DNA of 64,000 nt from Halolamina sp. CBA1230 (GTDB lineage Archaea; Halobacteriota; Halobacteria; Halobacteriales; Haloferacaceae): positions 558,001 through 622,000 of the forward strand of contig NZ_CP054587.1 of assembly GCF_002025255.2 (NCBI RefSeq), written 5' to 3'. Below the pieces are notes generated by a model. That model did not search any database and was not told the DNA's origin. It was given only the letters and a program-made list of their open reading frames with translations. A program made the translations under genes and the position numbers. Each line of letters begins with the position of its first letter. The first letter of the stretch is position 1. This document shows positions 47,614-56,413 of this stretch, piece by piece.

Positions 47614-49401
47614 ATGGGCACCGAGTCGAGCCTGCCGACGGACCGCCGCTCGGTCCTCGCGGCACTGGGCAGCGGTGCCGCGGCCCTGAGCGGCGGCTGT
47701 CTCCAGCGGGCGCGCAGCATGACGGGCTGGCGGTCGATCCAACCCATCGAGTTCCGGATCAAGACGCTCCCGGCCGACGCCGACCCGTACGCGCTCACAC
47801 TGGCACGCCGGATCGCGTCGTGGTTCCAGGCCGCCGGCATCGGCACCAACGTTCTCCCGATGTCCGAGCAGGAGCTCATGCGCCAGAGCCTGCTCCGGAC
47901 CGAGTTCGACATGTTCGTGATGCGGCTCCCCGAGAAGTTCCGGGAGCCCGACGCGCTCACGACGCTGCTGCACTCGCGGTTCGCGGACGCGCCAGGGTGG
48001 CAGAACCCGTTCGGCTACACCAACCTCAACGTCGACGCCGCGCTCGAGAGCCAGCGGCAGACCGACGGCGACCACCGACAGGAAGCGCTCCTACGGGCTC
48101 AGCGAACGGTCGCTCGGACCCAGCCGTTCACGCTGCTCACCGTGCCCGACGACATCCGGGCGGCGCGAACCGACGCCGGCCCGAACTGGCAGGACGTCGA
48201 CCTCCGCTCGCCGCTGGGGTATCTGCGGGTCGCCGCTGAGTACGGGAGTGGGAGCGACGAACGGACGCTCCGCGTGGTTGGCACCGATCGACGCGCCACG
48301 ACGAACCTGAACCCGCTCTCGGTGGAGTTCCGCCGGAGCGACGTGCTGACCGGGCTGCTGTACGATTCGCTCGCCCGCCCGATCGAGGGGGAGCTGACGC
48401 CGTGGCTCGCGGAGTCAGTCGAACTCTTGGACCGCGACACGCCGACGGCGCGTGTCACCCTCCGCGAGGACCTGACGTGGCACGACGACGAGGAACTGAC
48501 CGCCGACGACGTCGCGTTCACGTACGACCTGCTCGCGGACACGACGCTTGGGGGCGACGACGACGAGGACGCCGAGATACCGTCACCGGCGTTCCGGGGG
48601 CGGAGCAGCCTCGTCGACGAGATCTCGGTCGTCGACGACCGGCGACTCGACGTGACGTTCGTCGAGTCCGCCCCCGCCGTCGCGTCGCGGGGGCTGACAG
48701 TGCCGATCCTCCCGGAGCACGTCTGGAGCGAGCGCACCGACACCGCTGCGATCGGCGGGATCCCCGTCGGGACGGTGACCGAGGCGCTCGTCACCAACAA
48801 CATCCCGCCGGTCGGGAGCGGCCCGTTCGAGTTCGCCCGGAACACCCCCCGAGAACATCTCCGACTGGAACGCGTCGACCACTTCTCGACGCGTGAGGGA
48901 ACCGACCTCCCCGACTGGGTCGCCGACCCCAACGTCGACGCGCTCTCGGTACAGGTGGTGGGCTCCGACGTGAGCGCCGTCGACACGGTTGCCGACGGCG
49001 ACGCGGATCTGACTGGCACCACCGTCGGCGCGTCGACGGTCCCACGGATCGGCCGTGCGGAGGGGGCCGAACTGCTCGTGCGCCGCTCGGACCGACCGTA
49101 CGTCCTCGGCTACAACACCCGCCGGACGCATCTCGACAACCCGCGGTTCCGGAACACACTCGCTCGCCTGATCGACGGCGAGTCTCTCGCCGCGGAGGTG
49201 CTCGACGGCTACGCCCGACCCGCGGTCGGCCCGCTCCAGGGCACCCAGTGGTACCCCGAGGACCTCGAGTGGGACGAGGGCAACCCCGTGGTCCCGTTCC
49301 TCGGCCGGAACGGCGAACTGAACGCCGACGCCGCCCGCGAGACGTTCCGCGAGGCTGGCTACCAGTACGACGACGACACGCTCGTCGGGGGGAACCCGTG
49401 A
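47614..49401 (+). CDS. Tat-exported lipoprotein, family-5 solute-binding protein with permuted domain order
   Basis: The 595-residue protein begins with a Tat signal (DRRSVLAALGSGAAALSGGC) and a lipid-attachment Cys29, so it is membrane-anchored outside the cell. Residues about 44-185 look like the usual last part of a family-5 binding protein (FRIKTLPADADPYALTLARR, FDMFVMRL, NPFGYTNLNVDAAL, QPFTLLTVPDDIRAA). Residues about 215-545 look like the usual first part (ERTLRVVGTDRRATTNLNPL, ADDVAFTYDLLAD, SGPFEFARNTP, VLGYNTRRTHLDNPRFR). It then stops where a normal protein would continue. I infer circular permutation. The start follows a TATA at 47579-47586. Confidence 0.75.
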   Translation: MGTESSLPTDRRSVLAALGSGAAALSGGCLQRARSMTGWRSIQPIEFRIKTLPADADPYALTLARRIASWFQAAGIGTNVLPMSEQELMRQSLLRTEFDMFVMRLPEKFREPDALTTLLHSRFADAPGWQNPFGYTNLNVDAALESQRQTDGDHRQEALLRAQRTVARTQPFTLLTVPDDIRAARTDAGPNWQDVDLRSPLGYLRVAAEYGSGSDERTLRVVGTDRRATTNLNPLSVEFRRSDVLTGLLYDSLARPIEGELTPWLAESVELLDRDTPTARVTLREDLTWHDDEELTADDVAFTYDLLADTTLGGDDDEDAEIPSPAFRGRSSLVDEISVVDDRRLDVTFVESAPAVASRGLTVPILPEHVWSERTDTAAIGGIPVGTVTEALVTNNIPPVGSGPFEFARNTPREHLRLERVDHFSTREGTDLPDWVADPNVDALSVQVVGSDVSAVDTVADGDADLTGTTVGASTVPRIGRAEGAELLVRRSDRPYVLGYNTRRTHLDNPRFRNTLARLIDGESLAAEVLDGYARPAVGPLQGTQWYPEDLEWDEGNPVVPFLGRNGELNADAARETFREAGYQYDDDTLVGGNP

Positions 49402-50255
49402 GTCTGGTCGGCGTTCTGCTCCAGATCGTCGCCGTGGTGCTCGCGCTGCATCTGCTGGGACTCGGCGCCGTCCGATGGGTCATCGGCCGGGAGTTCCGGG
49501 GGAGTTCGCTCCGGGAGAACGCCCGGGCGGTCGCCCCGACCGCCGCCGTCCTCGGTGCGCTGTTGCTCGCCAACGGCACCGTTCGCGACGTCGGCGTCGG
49601 GGTCTCGTGGCTGATCGGCGTGAACGTCACGAAGGTGATCCACAGCCTGGAAGGCGCGTTCGTCGCGGACCTGCAGTCGTTCGCCACGCCGGAGCTGACC
49701 GCGTACTTCAGCTTTGTCTACGTGTTCGGCTACGTGTTCCTGCTCACGTTCCCGGTCGTGCTCTACGCGTTCCACGACGACACGCGCGCGCTATCTGCGA
49801 CGCTGGTCGCCTACACGCTGAACTACGGCATCGGCCTGCTCTGCTACGTGCTGTTCGTCGCGTACGGTCCGCGGAACTTCATGCCCGGCGCGGTGGAGTC
49901 GCTGCTGTTCAGCAACTGGCCGGAGGTCCAGCATCTCACAGCCCGGGTGAACGAGAACACCAACGTGTTCCCGTCGCTGCACACGTCGCTGTCGGTCACG
50001 GTGGCGCTACTGGCCGCCCGGTACCGCACGGCTGCGCCGGGGTGGCTCCCGGTCGCCACGACGCTCGCGGCGTCGGTGGCGGTGGCCACGATGTATCTGG
50101 GGATCCACTGGCTGACCGACGTGCTCGGCGGGATCCTGCTCGCGGCGGTCAGTGTCGCCGCCGGCGCGCGGTACGCCGAGGAGAAACACGGCGACGACGG
50201 GCCGGGGGACCGACCACCCGTCACCGGTGGAGTCACCGAGCAGTTCAGGCGGTAG
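49398..50255 (+). CDS. PAP2-superfamily membrane phosphatase
   Basis: This 285-residue protein has about six membrane helices. The PAP2 motifs are in FPSLHTSLSVTVALL (SxHT) and GIHWLTDVLGGILLA (Hx4-5D), with a first motif region in YGPRNFMPGAVES. It resembles the inositolphosphotransferase-like PAP2 branch and may act on a lipid phosphate. The GTG at 49398 overlaps the previous stop (GTGA), so translation is coupled to the binding-protein gene. The only unusual thing is the partner: a binding protein and a lipid phosphatase, with no ABC permease or ATPase nearby. Confidence 0.82.
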   Translation: MSLVGVLLQIVAVVLALHLLGLGAVRWVIGREFRGSSLRENARAVAPTAAVLGALLLANGTVRDVGVGVSWLIGVNVTKVIHSLEGAFVADLQSFATPELTAYFSFVYVFGYVFLLTFPVVLYAFHDDTRALSATLVAYTLNYGIGLLCYVLFVAYGPRNFMPGAVESLLFSNWPEVQHLTARVNENTNVFPSLHTSLSVTVALLAARYRTAAPGWLPVATTLAASVAVATMYLGIHWLTDVLGGILLAAVSVAAGARYAEEKHGDDGPGDRPPVTGGVTEQFRR

Positions 50256-50309
50256 CCGGCGGAAGTGGACGGCTGCGGGGAGAAACGGTTGCTGTACGAC
50301 GCGGAACGA

Positions 50310-50435
50310 CTACGATCCGAGCCAGCGGGCGGCCGCACCCGCGAGCAGCACGAGTGCGCCGGCGATGAACGTCCCGGGGATCGGAAGCACGAACACGAAC
50401 GCACCGAACGCGAGGACGAGTGTGGAAGCTCTCAT
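50310..50435 (-). CDS. 41-residue single-helix membrane peptide
   Basis: From the ATG at 50435 on the reverse strand the frame reads MRASTLVLAFGAFVFVLPIP, then GTFIAGALVLLAGAAARWLG and a stop at 50310. The pattern is one or two hydrophobic spans split by a PIPG turn, then a positively charged end. Composition is strictly coding-like, and small haloarchaeal membrane peptides of this pattern exist. It converges with the PAP2 gene, 54 nt away. Its promoter is unclear: only a weak catttcc near 50462-50468. It is too short for routine gene calling. Confidence 0.7.
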   Translation of the reverse strand: MRASTLVLAFGAFVFVLPIPGTFIAGALVLLAGAAARWLGS

Positions 50436-50520
50436 CGGAGACGGAAGGAGGGGAAGACTGGGGAAATGGCTTGTGGCAGGGTAGGAACCGATTGATGGTG
50501 GGTGGTAGTAGGGTTCGTTC

Positions 50521-50530
50521 TTTTTTTTTT
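50521..50530 (+). terminator. Run of ten T's
   Basis: Ten T's in a row (50521-50530), preceded by gggttcgttc, form the longest homopolymer in the window. On the forward strand this is a strong archaeal terminator, probably ending read-through from the PAP2 gene beyond the antisense small gene. Confidence 0.6.
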
Positions 50531-50580
50531 GTCGTGGAGAGGTGGTTAGCGCTCGGTGTTGTCACGGCGAACGTGGTCGA

Positions 50581-51006
50581 GGACCGCGACAGCAACAACA
50601 TCTCGAAGCATGACCACTTGCGACCGCAACCGCACCGCACAGCCCTCAGACCCCCCAGCCGACTCGTTCGCTCCCGTCTGTCGCTTACTCGCCCTCCGAG
50701 AGAGCGGAGCTCTCTCGTGCCCTCGCTCGTTCCACTCGCGAGGACCTCGCGCCTGCTCGTCCACGGAGGGTCGTGCGGGCGACCCACGTGTCGCCCGCAC
50801 TGCCAGCGGGACCTTCGGTCCCGCCCTGCTCGCGCTTCGCGCCGACAGCGACGGCGGTGCGGTGGCGGTGGACGCCTCGCGAGCGCCAATCAGGCGCTCG
50901 CGGGGGGAGGGGTGGGGGCCGTATGCTGTGCCGGGCCTCGTGCCCGGCACCCTGCAGTCGCAAGTGTCCTACGAACGAGATGCTGTTGCTGTCGCTGTTG
51001 CGATCA
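50581..51006. mobile_element. Non-coding hairpin-rich element with terminal inverted repeats, copy 2 (inverted)
   Basis: Ends at 50581-50628 and about 50953-51006 are imperfect inverted repeats (shared core cacttgcgac). Internal perfect hairpins are 50697-50717 (9 bp, loop gga), 50773-50800 (11 bp, loop ccacgt), 50806-50824 (8 bp, loop ttc), 50878-50902 (10 bp, loop aatca) and 50928-50950 (9 bp, loop ctcgt). A 52-nt block (about 50829-50880) matches copy 1 (29963-30014), reversed, with one mismatch. No gene is supported. It is longer than copy 1 by about 130 nt. Confidence 0.7.
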
Positions 51007-51171
51007 ACCAATCTCACGAGCATAACACCCGCACCATTTGCAAATTTTGGAAAGTTCAGAAATTTCAAACGCCGCGAACTCCCTACCAAGTCGAACGTCG
51101 ATCGGCGGTACCACCGTCCCAAAATCGCGACTCTCACCGAAAACCGACAGAAAGCGTTGCCGTCTACCCGC
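51007..51171. other. AT-rich gene-free segment after the element
   Basis: This stretch has a much lower GC content than the window. It holds GAAATTTC (51059-51066) and an imperfect palindrome around ccatttgcaaattttgg (51034-51050). It lies directly after the ndh stop (reverse strand), so it may also hold that gene's terminator. I see no gene. Confidence 0.4.
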
Positions 51172-52365
51172 TCACATGTCGCTCCAGGCATTCATTCCCC
51201 GCCCGAACGAGGAGATCGAGGCGATCCACCGGACTGCGGCGGCCTTCTTCAGGAACTTCGCGGGCGTCCCGCCGAACGTGTCGAACGGCAGTGCCGCGAT
51301 GTCGTGGGCGACGGCCTCGTCGCCGACCGAGAGCAGCGTCCCCTTGTCCTCGTACGTCCACGCCGAGAGCGGTCGGCCCTGCACGGCGTTGACGAGGTTC
51401 TCCCCCGCGACTTCGGCGGCGGTCCACGCCGCGACCGCGGTCGGCGGCGCGACCTCGTCCTCGCCCTGATCGATCAGGGCCGTGTCGCCGATCGCGAACA
51501 CGCGATCGTCGCTCGTCTGGAAATCCCGATCGGCGAACACCCGGCGGGAGCGGTCGTCCTTGTCGAGGTCGGTGTTCGCCAGCTCCTCCTGGCCGGTGAT
51601 ACCGCCGGTCCAGACGAGCACGTCGTACGGCATCTCCTCCGGGTCCTCGTCCTCGCCGCCGCCGAGGTACACGGTGTCGTCGTCGACCTCCGAGATGAAC
51701 TCGCCGCACTCGACGTTGACGTCGGCGGCCTCCAGTCGCTCGCGGATCGCCTGCTGGACCGAATCGTCGTTGCCGGGGAACACCTCCTCCAACCCCTCGA
51801 CGAGGTGGACGTCGATCGGGGCGTCGTGCTCGTCGCGGTACTCCGCGATCTCACCGGCGGCCTGGATCCCCGACAGTCCCGCGCCGCCGACGACCACCTG
51901 CGCCGGGTCGGCGACGGAGGCGTCCGCGGCGGCGTCCTTCACGTCCTCGTGGATCTCGCGGGCGTCCGCGAGGCTCTTGAGGGTGAGCGCGTGCTCGCGC
52001 AGGCCGTCGATGCCGAAAAAGGCGGTGGCGCTGCCGATCCCCAGGAGGAGGTAGTCGTAGTCGACGGGCTCGCTGTCGTCGAGTTCGACCGTTCGCTCGT
52101 CGGTGTCGAGGCCGACGACGCGGTCCTGCACGAACTCCCCCCAGTCGGGCAGCATCGACTCACAGGGGATGGTGATCTTCGACGCCACGCTGGGGTCGCG
52201 GATCACGCGGTGGGCCTCGTGCAGCACGAGGTGGTAGTCGTGTTCGTTGATCCAGACGAGTTCGACGTCGTCCTCGAGTCCGGCGTCCGGCACTTCCTGC
52301 TTGAGCGAGTCGACGGTGCCGGCGCCCGCGTAGCCGGCCCCGACGACGACGATGCGATCGGTCAT
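51172..52365 (-). CDS. Type II NADH dehydrogenase (Ndh-2 family)
   Basis: This 397-residue FAD-dependent oxidoreductase has a first Rossmann motif IVVVGAGYAGAGTVDSL for FAD, a second VVVGGAGLSGIQAAGEIAE for NAD(H), FAIGDTALIDQG for the second FAD contact, and a C-terminal amphipathic region (FGGTPAKFLKKAAAVRWIASI) for membrane association. It transfers electrons from NADH to quinone without pumping protons. A TATA-like taaag at 52390-52394 (reverse strand) precedes the ATG 52365. It is divergent from menD, matching enzyme and quinone synthesis. Confidence 0.88.
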   Translation of the reverse strand: MTDRIVVVGAGYAGAGTVDSLKQEVPDAGLEDDVELVWINEHDYHLVLHEAHRVIRDPSVASKITIPCESMLPDWGEFVQDRVVGLDTDERTVELDDSEPVDYDYLLLGIGSATAFFGIDGLREHALTLKSLADAREIHEDVKDAAADASVADPAQVVVGGAGLSGIQAAGEIAEYRDEHDAPIDVHLVEGLEEVFPGNDDSVQQAIRERLEAADVNVECGEFISEVDDDTVYLGGGEDEDPEEMPYDVLVWTGGITGQEELANTDLDKDDRSRRVFADRDFQTSDDRVFAIGDTALIDQGEDEVAPPTAVAAWTAAEVAGENLVNAVQGRPLSAWTYEDKGTLLSVGDEAVAHDIAALPFDTFGGTPAKFLKKAAAVRWIASISSFGRGMNAWSDM

Positions 52366-52414
52366 GGCCGGAGGTGGCACGGGCTTCGGTAAAGTCGCTA
52401 CGAAACCGCCACGA

Positions 52415-52430
52415 GGCGGGCGTTCCCGCC
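52415..52430. repeat. Hairpin in the ndh/menD intergenic region
   Basis: GGCGGG (52415-52420) and CCCGCC (52425-52430) with a 4-nt loop cgtt lie in the 127-nt divergent region, about 63 nt before the menD ATG. It may be a structural element of the menD leader or only GC-rich DNA. Confidence 0.35.
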
Positions 52431-52492
52431 CCCGTCGACAGTGGGCGACCGGGAACGCAGGAACCAACAGCCCCGGCCGCCAGGGTCCGACA

Positions 52493-54292
52493 ATGACCGC
52501 ACCGAACCGCAACACGCTCTGGGCCCGGGCGATCGTGGACGAGCTCGCCCGGGGTGGCGTCAGCGCAGCCTGCATCTCGCCGGGCTCGCGCTCGACGCCG
52601 CTGACGGTCGCGTTCGACGAACACGAGGCGATCCGGACGTTCTCCCACCTCGACGAGCGCTCCGCGGCGTACTTCGCGCTCGGCCGGGCCCGCCGCACCG
52701 GCGAGGTGACGCCGCTGGTCTGTACCTCCGGCACCGCCGCCGCGAACTACCACCCCGCGGTGATGGAGGCCGACCAGTCCCGCGTCCCGCTGCTCGCGCT
52801 CACGGCCGACCGACCGCCGGAGCTCCGGGACTCCGGCGCGAACCAGACCGCCGATCAGGAGAAGCTGTACGGCGACGCCGTCCGGTGGTACAAGGACCTC
52901 CCAGAGCCCGAGGCCGAAGCCAGGAAACTCCGCTCGCTGCGGACCACCGTCGCCCGCGCGCTCGCCGAGGCCGAGGGGACCGACGCCGGCCCCGTCCACC
53001 TCAACTGCCCGTTCCGCAAACCCCTCGAACCGACCGAGGTACCCGGCGACGTGCCGGAGGACCTCGACGCGCTGGCCGCCGAGGGACGGGCGAGCGAGGG
53101 GAGCAGCGCCGCCGCCCCCGCAGGTGTCGGTGCCGGCGATTCCGCGCCCGCGTTCGTCGAGCGAGCACAAGGGGCGCCGGAGCTCCCCGACGACGAGATC
53201 CGGCAGCTCGCGGACGACCTCGGCGTCGAGCGGGGGCTGATCGTCGCCGGCCCCGCGGACCCGACCGAGGTCGACCCCGAGGCCGTCGTCGCGCTCGCGC
53301 ACGCGACCGGGTTCCCGATCCTCGCGGACCCGCTCTCCGGCCTGCGCTTCGGCGGCCACACCCGCGTCGCGCCCGTGCTCGGCGGCTACGACGCCTACCT
53401 CGACGAGTCGGTTACCGGCGACTGGCCCGATCCCCAGGCTGTCCTGCGGATCGGCGCCTCACCCACCTCGAAGCCGCTGCGGAACTACCTCGCCCGGACC
53501 GACGCCGAGCAGTTCGTGGTCGACCCTGCCGGGAAGTGGCGCGAGGCGGAGTTCACCGCGACCGACCTCGTCGTCGCCGACCCCTCGCGGCTGGCCGAGG
53601 CGCTCTCGCGGATCGTCGCCGGTCCGGACTCCGGGGAGTGGCGTGAGCTGTGGGCCGAAGCCGAGGAGACCCACTGGGACGTTGTCGAAGCGCACGAGGG
53701 ACTGTTCGAGGGCGGGATCGTCGCCGACGCGGTCGACGCGGCGCCCGAACCGACCACGCTGTTCGTCTCGAACTCGATGCCCGTCCGGGATCTGGATCGC
53801 TTCGCGCAGCCGAGCCCTGACGCGGTGACCGCGCTGGGCAACCGCGGCGTCTCGGGGATCGACGGGGTCACCTCAGCGGCGCTGGGCGCCGGCTCCGCGA
53901 CGACGGACCACCTGACGCTCGTGATCGGCGACCTCGCGTACTACCACGACATGAACGGGCTGCTCGCGGTCGCGCGGTGTGACGTGGACGCGACGATCGT
54001 CCTCGTCAACAACGACGGCGGCGGCATCTTCCACATGCTCCCGATCGAGTCGTTCGACCCGCCGTTCACCGAGCAGTTCGAGACCCCTCACGGGATCGAT
54101 TTCGAGCCGACCAGCGACCTGTACGGCCTCGAGTACGAACGCGTGGACTCCCGCGAGGGGTTCGTCGACGCCTACAGCGAGGCGGTGGCGAGCGACGGGA
54201 GCACCGTCGTGGAGGTCGTCACCGACGCTGCCGACTCCCACGACGTCCGCGACCGCCTGCAGGAGGAGGTCGTGGACACACTCTCGCCCTGA
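52493..54292 (+). CDS. menD: 2-succinyl-5-enolpyruvyl-6-hydroxy-3-cyclohexene-1-carboxylate synthase MenD
   Basis: This 599-residue ThDP-dependent enzyme has an N-terminal Pyr domain with SPGSRSTPLTVAF and HLDERSAAYFALG (the Glu that activates ThDP) and SGTAAANYHPAVMEA. The middle domain contains ADPLSGLRFGG, and the C-terminal ThDP domain has GDLAYYHDMNGLLAV and VNNDGGGIFHMLP. It joins isochorismate and 2-oxoglutarate in menaquinone synthesis. I start it at the ATG 52493, where conserved TLWARAIVDELARGGV begins; the frame is open upstream without homology. menB follows 78 nt later. Confidence 0.95.
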   Translation: MTAPNRNTLWARAIVDELARGGVSAACISPGSRSTPLTVAFDEHEAIRTFSHLDERSAAYFALGRARRTGEVTPLVCTSGTAAANYHPAVMEADQSRVPLLALTADRPPELRDSGANQTADQEKLYGDAVRWYKDLPEPEAEARKLRSLRTTVARALAEAEGTDAGPVHLNCPFRKPLEPTEVPGDVPEDLDALAAEGRASEGSSAAAPAGVGAGDSAPAFVERAQGAPELPDDEIRQLADDLGVERGLIVAGPADPTEVDPEAVVALAHATGFPILADPLSGLRFGGHTRVAPVLGGYDAYLDESVTGDWPDPQAVLRIGASPTSKPLRNYLARTDAEQFVVDPAGKWREAEFTATDLVVADPSRLAEALSRIVAGPDSGEWRELWAEAEETHWDVVEAHEGLFEGGIVADAVDAAPEPTTLFVSNSMPVRDLDRFAQPSPDAVTALGNRGVSGIDGVTSAALGAGSATTDHLTLVIGDLAYYHDMNGLLAVARCDVDATIVLVNNDGGGIFHMLPIESFDPPFTEQFETPHGIDFEPTSDLYGLEYERVDSREGFVDAYSEAVASDGSTVVEVVTDAADSHDVRDRLQEEVVDTLSP

Positions 54293-54370
54293 GCGCCCCG
54301 CAGCCGCAGAGCGTGGGACGCGAACGCCACCGACCGCGGGCTTTTTGCGGGCCGGCGTCGCGGTTCCGAC

Positions 54371-55288
54371 ATGGTCTCAGAGCTGTTCGACCCCGACCGC
54401 TGGGAGCAGGTCGACGGCGCCGGCGAGTTCGACGACATCACCTACCATCGCGGCGTCGACTTCCCCGCAGTCCGCATCGCGTTCGACCGTCCCGACGTGC
54501 GGAACGCGTTCCGCCCCGGCACCGTCGACGAGCTCCACGCGGCGCTCGACCACGCGCGCAAGCAGGCCGACGTCGGCGCCGTCCTCCTGACGGGCAACGG
54601 CCCCTCCGAGAAGGACGGCGGCTGGGCGTTCTGTGCCGGCGGCGACCAGTCGGTCCGTGGCGGCTCGGGCTACGAGTACCGCGGCGACGACGAAGCCGCC
54701 GAGGACGACTCCGAGGCCGTCAAGCAGGCCAAGGCGGGCCGACTCCACATCCTCGAAATCCAGCGGCTGATCCGGTTCATGCCCAAACCGGTCGTCGCGG
54801 TCGTGCCGGGCTGGGCCGTCGGCGGCGGCCACTCGCTGCACGTCGTCTGTGACCTCACGCTCGCGAGCGAGGAGCACGCGAAGTTCCTCCAGACCGACCC
54901 CGACGTGGCCTCCTTCGACGGCGGGTTCGGCTCGGCGTATCTCGCGCGCCAGATCGGTCAGAAGAAGGCTCGCGAGGTGTTCTTCCTCGGGAAGACCTAC
55001 TCCGCCGAAGAGGCCGTCGACATGGGGATGGCCAACGAGGCGGTGCCCCACGAGGAACTGGAGGACACCGCCATCGACTGGGCCGAGACGATGACGAGCA
55101 AGAGCCCGACGGCGATGCGGATGCTGAAGTTCGCGTTCAACATGGCCGACGACGGGATGGTGGGCCAGCAGGTGTTCGCCGGCGAGGCGACACGGCTGGC
55201 GTACATGACCGACGAGGCGAAGGAGGGCCGGGACGCGTTCCTCGAAGGGAGGGAGCCCGATTTCTCGGGGTACCCCTGGCACTACTGA
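54371..55288 (+). CDS. menB: 1,4-dihydroxy-2-naphthoyl-CoA synthase MenB
   Basis: This 305-residue crotonase-family enzyme has the oxyanion-hole segments FCAGGDQSVRG and GWAVGGGHSLHVVCDL, with catalytic residues in ASFDGGFGSAYLARQIG and a conserved C-terminal SGYPWHY that completes a neighbour's active site. It closes the second ring from o-succinylbenzoyl-CoA. It is the next gene after menD on the same strand and is followed by a convergent Nudix gene. Confidence 0.95.
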   Translation: MVSELFDPDRWEQVDGAGEFDDITYHRGVDFPAVRIAFDRPDVRNAFRPGTVDELHAALDHARKQADVGAVLLTGNGPSEKDGGWAFCAGGDQSVRGGSGYEYRGDDEAAEDDSEAVKQAKAGRLHILEIQRLIRFMPKPVVAVVPGWAVGGGHSLHVVCDLTLASEEHAKFLQTDPDVASFDGGFGSAYLARQIGQKKAREVFFLGKTYSAEEAVDMGMANEAVPHEELEDTAIDWAETMTSKSPTAMRMLKFAFNMADDGMVGQQVFAGEATRLAYMTDEAKEGRDAFLEGREPDFSGYPWHY

Positions 55289-55292
55289 GAGG

Positions 55293-55808
55293 TCAGATCT
55301 GCGTCGCCCGCACCCGCTCGAACAGCGCTTCCGCGTGATCGCGGGCGAACAGCTCCTCGGGCAGTTCCGCGAACCACGCGGCGTCGGTGATCGTCTCGTC
55401 GTCGACGCCCAGATCGGCGCCGACGGTGGTCGTCTCGGGCGTCGCCTCGAAGCCGACGACGGTGAACGACGCCGAGCGATCGCCGTCGGTACAGGTCGCC
55501 TCGACCGCGCTGTGTGGCCGTCCCGGTTCGATCGGGACGCCCGCCTCCTCGTCGACCTCGCGTGTCACTGCTTCCGGGAGCGACTCGCCGGGCTTGACCG
55601 CGCCGCCGGGAACGACCCACGCCTTGTCGTCCTCGTCGTAGATCAACAGCATCCGCCCTTCGCTGTCCAGCACCGACGCGACCGTGACCCACCCGGTGGT
55701 GAACGGCTCCCCGTCGACCAGCTCGTCGAACCGCTCCGGCTCGACCTCGCTGGTGTTGCTCGCCTCGTAGAGGTCGTCGTAGGCGGTCCGCGGGTCGGCC
55801 CGGTCCAT
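55293..55808 (-). CDS. Nudix hydrolase
   Basis: This 171-residue protein has a complete Nudix box, GGAVKPGESLPEAVTREVDEEAGV (G-x5-E-x7-R-E-U-x-E-E-x-G-U; split here in the family sense). It cleaves a nucleoside diphosphate linked to another group; the substrate cannot be told. It sits inside the menaquinone gene group on the opposite strand, next to a CMD gene with the same direction, and starts at 55808. Confidence 0.85.
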   Translation of the reverse strand: MDRADPRTAYDDLYEASNTSEVEPERFDELVDGEPFTTGWVTVASVLDSEGRMLLIYDEDDKAWVVPGGAVKPGESLPEAVTREVDEEAGVPIEPGRPHSAVEATCTDGDRSASFTVVGFEATPETTTVGADLGVDDETITDAAWFAELPEELFARDHAEALFERVRATQI

Positions 55809-55867
55809 ACCTCGATCTCCCGCTCGCCGCCCGAAACCGTTCCGGATTCCGCGGCTGGCCGTGCGGG

Positions 55868-56413
55868 CTACGCCCGTGGGTCCCAGCCGGCGAACTCCTC
55901 GCCGTCCTCCAGCTCCACGTCGAACGCGTCGAGCACCCCTGCCAGCGAGCTGTAGCCGTTCACGAGCGACGCGACGCCGACGGCCGTCGACTCGTCGTAC
56001 GCGTCGACGATCGCCTCGTGGAGCGTGTCGTCGACGTCACGATCCAGCACGGCCTCGGCGTAGCGCAGCAACAGCCCATCGTCCCCGTCGAACCCGTCGA
56101 AGTCGCCGGCCTCGATCGCGGCCATCTCGGCTTCGGAGACGCCGGCCTCGCGACCGATCCGGACGTGCTGGTGCCACTCGTAGCGGCTCTCGTTTCCGGC
56201 CGCGGTGAGCAGGATCACCAGCTCGCGCTCGCGCTCCGAGAGGCCCGTCGACTCCCACAGCGAGGCGAGGAACGCACGCGTGCCCGCCAGCACCTCGGGG
56301 TTGTTGCCGAGCGCCGCGTAGACGTTCACCGGCTTGCCCTGTAGCTTCGAGACGACGAGATCGCTGTACTCATCGGGGATATCCTCGGGATCGACGTAAG
56401 GTACGCGTGCCAT
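55868..56413 (-). CDS. Carboxymuconolactone decarboxylase (CMD) family protein
   Basis: This 181-residue protein has the CMD/AhpD-like helical pattern with SESTGLSERERELVILLTAA, a conserved ESRYEWHQHVRIGREAG in place of the C-x-x-C motif of AhpD, and LLRYAEAVLD. Without cysteines it should not be a peroxidase and is closer to the decarboxylase or lyase types. It converges with menB through the Nudix gene. The ATG at 56413 has a gtatagc TATA-like element at 56436-56442. Confidence 0.75.
   Translation of the reverse strand: MARVPYVDPEDIPDEYSDLVVSKLQGKPVNVYAALGNNPEVLAGTRAFLASLWESTGLSERERELVILLTAAGNESRYEWHQHVRIGREAGVSEAEMAAIEAGDFDGFDGDDGLLLRYAEAVLDRDVDDTLHEAIVDAYDESTAVGVASLVNGYSSLAGVLDAFDVELEDGEEFAGWDPRA

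Noticed and set aside
50556-51392. Frames of 200-280 residues across repeat copy 2
   Set aside because: They cross hairpins, change composition along their length, and shift frame relative to copy 1.
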